Both the position numbers and the translations under genes were made by a program. From Xestospongia bergquistia (taxonomy: Eukaryota; Porifera; Demospongiae; Haplosclerida; Petrosiidae), in NCBI GenBank assembly GCA_963965975.1, contig OZ014415.1:5001-69000 (forward strand): a DNA stretch of 64,000 bases, in the 5' to 3' direction. This document shows positions 61,601 through 64,000 of the stretch, piece by piece (the stretch's first letter is position 1; every line of letters begins with the position of its first letter). A model generated the notes under the pieces. The model was not told where the DNA came from, searched no databases, and was given only the letters and a program-made list of their open reading frames with translations.

Positions 61601-62514
61601 ATCACTAACTGGTGTAGCTCCGTCAGTATTTAATGTAGTACTAGTAGTAACTTCATCACTAACTGGTGTAGCTCCGTCAGTATTTAATGTAGTACTAGTA
61701 CTAACTCCATCACTAACTGGTGTAGCTCCGTTAGTATTTAATGTAGTACTAGTAGTAATTCCATCACTAACTGGTGTAGCTCCGTTAGTATTTAATGTAG
61801 TACTAGTAGTACTGATAGATGATGGTACTAGTAAAAAAATATAATATATTATTATAAAAACAATTCCTTTAACTTACCTACATTAGCTCTAACTCTTAAT
61901 AGTCGATTGGAGACTTGATTAGATTGAGAACAATTAATAGACATGACATTATTACTATTATTACATAGTGTGTCTGAACCATCAGCAATTAGAGTGACAA
62001 AGTCATTAACAGGATTTGTCATATATATTCCGACTACATCACCATACATTACAAAGAGTGTTGTACCAGTAGGTGTTGTATCAGATCTCACATTAGCATT
62101 ATTACCTAAGTGACAAGTAACTAGAAGATGTACTACAACTTTATATAATACCTTGTACAGCATCATTCACTGTTATTGGATCTGATATCTAACAGAGACT
62201 AACAAACTAATAATATGACATAGCGAATGACTTACTCTCTCATAAACATCTCCAGTTTGTTGTCTCCATATAGATATTTCAAATGAAAATGGATTATTCA
62301 CAAAACCTTGTTTTTGATACCAGGCATAGTCAAATGAGCTTATGCTTCCAGCAATACAAGTTATTGGATCAGCAAGATTGAGAAATAGTCCATATTCTGT
62401 AACTTCTAAAGCACCACTGTTGTACTGACTGTCTCCTACACTACAGCTCTGTCCACTGACTGTATGACAAACTATACTGAACAAAACCACTACGAGCTTG
62501 TAACAACCAGTCAT
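58647..62514 (-). CDS. Receptor tyrosine kinase, copy B
   Basis: Second copy of the receptor at 52252-55447, with the same architecture. Signal peptide from 62514 (MTGCYKLVVVLFSIVCHTVS), two-part ectodomain, repeat stalk, transmembrane helix (about 60820-60930), juxtamembrane tyrosines, and a full kinase domain (GSGQFGEV, VAVKVLKK, HRDLAARN, GGKIPVKWTAPEA). Tail YQDL/YHEL/YLEP and TAA at 58647-58649. Kinase exons differ from copy A by a handful of residues (FAHGG to FSHGG; SRASEYLEP to SGGSEYLEP). More differences lie in the ectodomain and juxtamembrane part (DSFVTLIANGSD to NDFVTLIADGSD). The stalk has 15 repeats rather than 6, and one intron carries a short transposon (59925-60158). No disabling change seen. 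Confidence 0.88.
59925..60158. mobile_element. MITE-like element in an RTK B intron
   Basis: Absent from the same intron of copy A. Inverted ends of about 55 bp: TGACCTGATTTAAAAAAAGG...CTTCTGTCAAAACATTTGTG on the left, and the reverse complement of ...CACAAATGTTTTGACAGAAG...TTAATCAGGTCA on the right. Flanked by TAT/TAT, consistent with a TA- or TAT-type target duplication (copy A has a single CCATATAGAG). No coding capacity; superfamily not assigned. Confidence 0.8.
61017..61827 (-). repeat. 54-bp coding repeat, fifteen units (RTK copy B stalk)
   Basis: Same 18-residue Ser/Thr repeat as in copy A but about 15 units; the copies differ by 486 bp, nine exact units. Unit variants (VSDGV/VSGGD, TNGATP/TDGATP/TYGATP) alternate, suggesting unequal exchange within the array. 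Frame preserved. Confidence 0.93.
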
Positions 62515-62586
62515 CTCTTCATTAACTTATTAGAATAATTTGTGGGGGTGTGCTAATTGACCACAGTCACGTAAAACACTATAAAA
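62515..62586. promoter_or_regulatory. Bidirectional promoter between RTK B and CCP B
   Basis: 72 bp, same sequence as 55448-55507 with a short insertion (TTCATTAACTTATTAGA). Contains CACGTAAAACACTATAAAAATG before the CCP start. Confidence 0.55.
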
Positions 62587-63530
62587 ATGCTTCGTTTGTA
62601 CCCTCCAATGACAATCATGTTGACACTCGTGTATATTTTAACTGTCATTGGACATTTAGTCCGGGCTGAGTATTCTTGTAATGCAGGCAGTCTTTATACT
62701 GAAGTGACTCCAATATATACAATAGCAGGATGGTATCTTAATCTTCAGTTACCATTAACTTGTTCTGGTAATGTATCAGCTATCAATATTCACTATTATG
62801 ATCCTATACTACCAAGTACTTATTGTGTATGGTGGGCACTATGGGAGCCAGAAGATACTGTCAATTATACTAAAGTAAAATACTATAATAATTATGTTGA
62901 ATTTATTATTATATGTTAAAGGTTAATAACAGCTTAGGAAACTATTGTGGTTATGTGCAAAATCAACATAATAATAATAGTAAGAATTATTAATTCAAAA
63001 AATTACAATAAATTATCTTCAATATTAGAAAATAATCGAAATGATCGATCTATTAACAACCACTCAATAAATATTCCTTATCATTTACAATATCCAGTAA
63101 AGAAAGGAAGTGTAGTTGGTGCATTTGTTAAAGCCTCACTCTTTCAACCTCCACTCCTTGTCATTGGACAAAGTAGTAATGGAGGAGTTTGTCACTTGTT
63201 GTCAGGAGTCAATGAAAATACAAATAATTTAACATGTACAGCAAATAATTATATTGCAAATCAAATTGTTCATATTGAAGCTATTGTCAGTAAGTTAATT
63301 TGTTATAATTATTAAATACCTCTTTTATTAATTTATTCTATAGATACTATTGATTGTGGTTCCTTACCTTCTCTTCGTGATGGTTATATTGTCAATGATA
63401 GTTATTATGGGACACATTATGGAGCTGTTGTCCATTATTATTGTAAAGATGGTCATGTAATAAATGGTAATACTACAAGAACCTGTCTTGCTACTGGATA
63501 CTGGAGTCATACAGAACCAAGATGTACAAA

Positions 63531-63739
63531 GAAAAAGATTATTTGAGCTTTATGAACGTGATAATATATTCTGAAAAAAAGTACAGAACGTTTCGGCCAA
63601 AGGCCTTCATCAGCTGTATGAAACTAGGCAAAAAAAGTCACGCTAGTTTCATACAGCTGATGAAGGCCTTTGGCCGAAACGTTCTGTACTTTTTTTCAGA
63701 ATATATTATCACGTTCATAAAGCTCAAATAATCTTTTTC
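63531..63739. mobile_element. Near-perfect palindromic insertion in CCP B exon
   Basis: Arms of about 97 bp (GAAAAAGATTATTTGAGC... and its reverse complement) around a ~15-bp loop (GCAAAAAAAGTCACG), followed by ~40 bp of other sequence. AAGATGTACAAA occurs at 63519-63530 and again at 63780-63791, once only in copy A, so it looks like a 12-bp target duplication. Each arm contains CTGATGAAGGCCTTTGGCCG then AAACG, a motif known from Penelope-like retroelements, suggesting two inverted truncated copies of such an element's end. Confidence 0.75.
63657..63688 (+). ncRNA. Hammerhead-ribozyme-like core
   Basis: CTGATGA, a 4-bp hairpin (GGCC-TTT-GGCC), GAAA, then a minimal AC/GT stem III leading to GTA, the order of a type I hammerhead with short stem III. 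Deviations: an extra A before stem II and only about 2 clear stem I pairs. An inverted copy lies on the minus strand at 63581-63614. Probably degenerate; activity unknown. Confidence 0.4.
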
Positions 63740-64000
63740 TTAAAAACATGAATAACGTGGTAAAGAAACTCCCAACTTCAAGATGTACAAAAGTGAAGTG
63801 CAGTAAGATCTCTAATCCTGATAATGGACGTGCTAAAAGAGACAATAGAATTGGATCAACAGTCTATTTTACATGCAATAATAATTATGTACTTGTCGGA
63901 CCTAGTAATGTAACTTGTCAAGCAAATGGAGAATGGACAGCACCATCTTCTGTATGCATACGACATACCTGTAGTTATCCTGGAGATGTTGTTAATGGAA

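Larger units (their letters stand above)
62587..64000 (+). pseudogene. CCP/sushi-domain secreted protein gene, copy B, insertion-disrupted, runs off window
   Basis: Start at 62587 with signal peptide MLRLYPPMTIMLTLVYILTV. Exon 1 has EYSCNAGSLYTEVTPIYTIA and GWYLNLQLPLTCSGNVSAIN. A GTAAAATA donor near 62874 and an acceptor before GTTAATAACAGC join to VNNSLGNYCGYVQNQHNNN. After another short intron comes YPVKKGSVVGAFVKASLFQP to NNYIANQIVHIEAIV, then the first CCP (CGSLPSLRDGYIVNDSYYGT...WSHTEPRCTK). At 63531 a palindromic insertion interrupts the exon and adds an in-frame stop. The second CCP resumes after 63791. The first two exons form the same ectodomain module as the divergent RTK. Unless spliced around, the product ends after one CCP. 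Confidence 0.78.

Overview
The window looks like a chromosome-end region of a demosponge-like animal. The right part carries compact animal genes with very small introns (about 40-60 bp), AT-rich intergenic DNA and sponge-style receptor tyrosine kinases. The left part is a gene-poor mosaic of tandem satellites punctuated by interstitial CCCTAAA/TTTAGGG arrays. The organism call is inference from gene style; I cannot name a species. TTTAGGG arrays are unusual for an animal, where TTAGGG is usual, so a chimeric assembly must be kept in mind.

Layout. (1) 1-22.7 kb: at least five subtelomere-like modules. Most end in a motif-dense stretch (GGCCATA, GGGACATATGTCCC or GGGACA words), then a 'GGCTAAACCC' junction, then a (CCCTAAA)n block. 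Three module bodies contain diverged ~130-bp tandem repeats with a shared layout (palindrome GGGNCATATGNCCC, then a CCAGGG box about 90 bp later). A fourth contains a 225-bp repeat and is itself an almost perfect 3,419-bp tandem duplication. At 20.2 kb the telomere-like tract folds back on itself (CCCTAAA to TTTAGGG). One arm is interrupted by a 929-bp piggyBac-like non-autonomous element flanked by TTAA. (2) 22.7-29.3 kb: a ~127-bp satellite with GGCGCC and ACGCGT palindromes that changes strand several times. (3) 29.3-35.4 kb: eighteen copies of a ~340-bp satellite built from part of a dispersed SINE-like repeat.

(4) 35.4-46.4 kb: a partial, apparently broken prominin gene, a largely empty stretch, then a cassette with a SET-domain remnant and a complete-looking endo-beta-N-acetylglucosaminidase (GH85) gene, bracketed by two near-identical SINE-like copies in opposite orientation. 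(5) 46.4-52.2 kb: housekeeping genes VPS36 (minus) and MTG1 (plus), head to head 65 bp apart, with MTG1 and ASNSD1 (minus) meeting tail to tail with overlapping stop codons.

(6) 52.2-64.0 kb: a receptor tyrosine kinase gene (minus) divergent, about 60-72 bp apart, from a secreted CCP/sushi gene (plus). The whole block, including the 5' part of ASNSD1, is tandemly duplicated. Both kinase copies look intact and differ mainly in the length of a Ser/Thr-rich 18-residue stalk repeat (6 versus 15 units). Both CCP copies are damaged in different ways: a 4-bp deletion, a ~300-bp deletion and a frameshift in the first, and a palindromic insertion with hammerhead-like cores in the second. The kinase ectodomain and the start of the CCP protein share the same two-part cysteine-containing module, so the divergent pair may be a receptor and its secreted relative.
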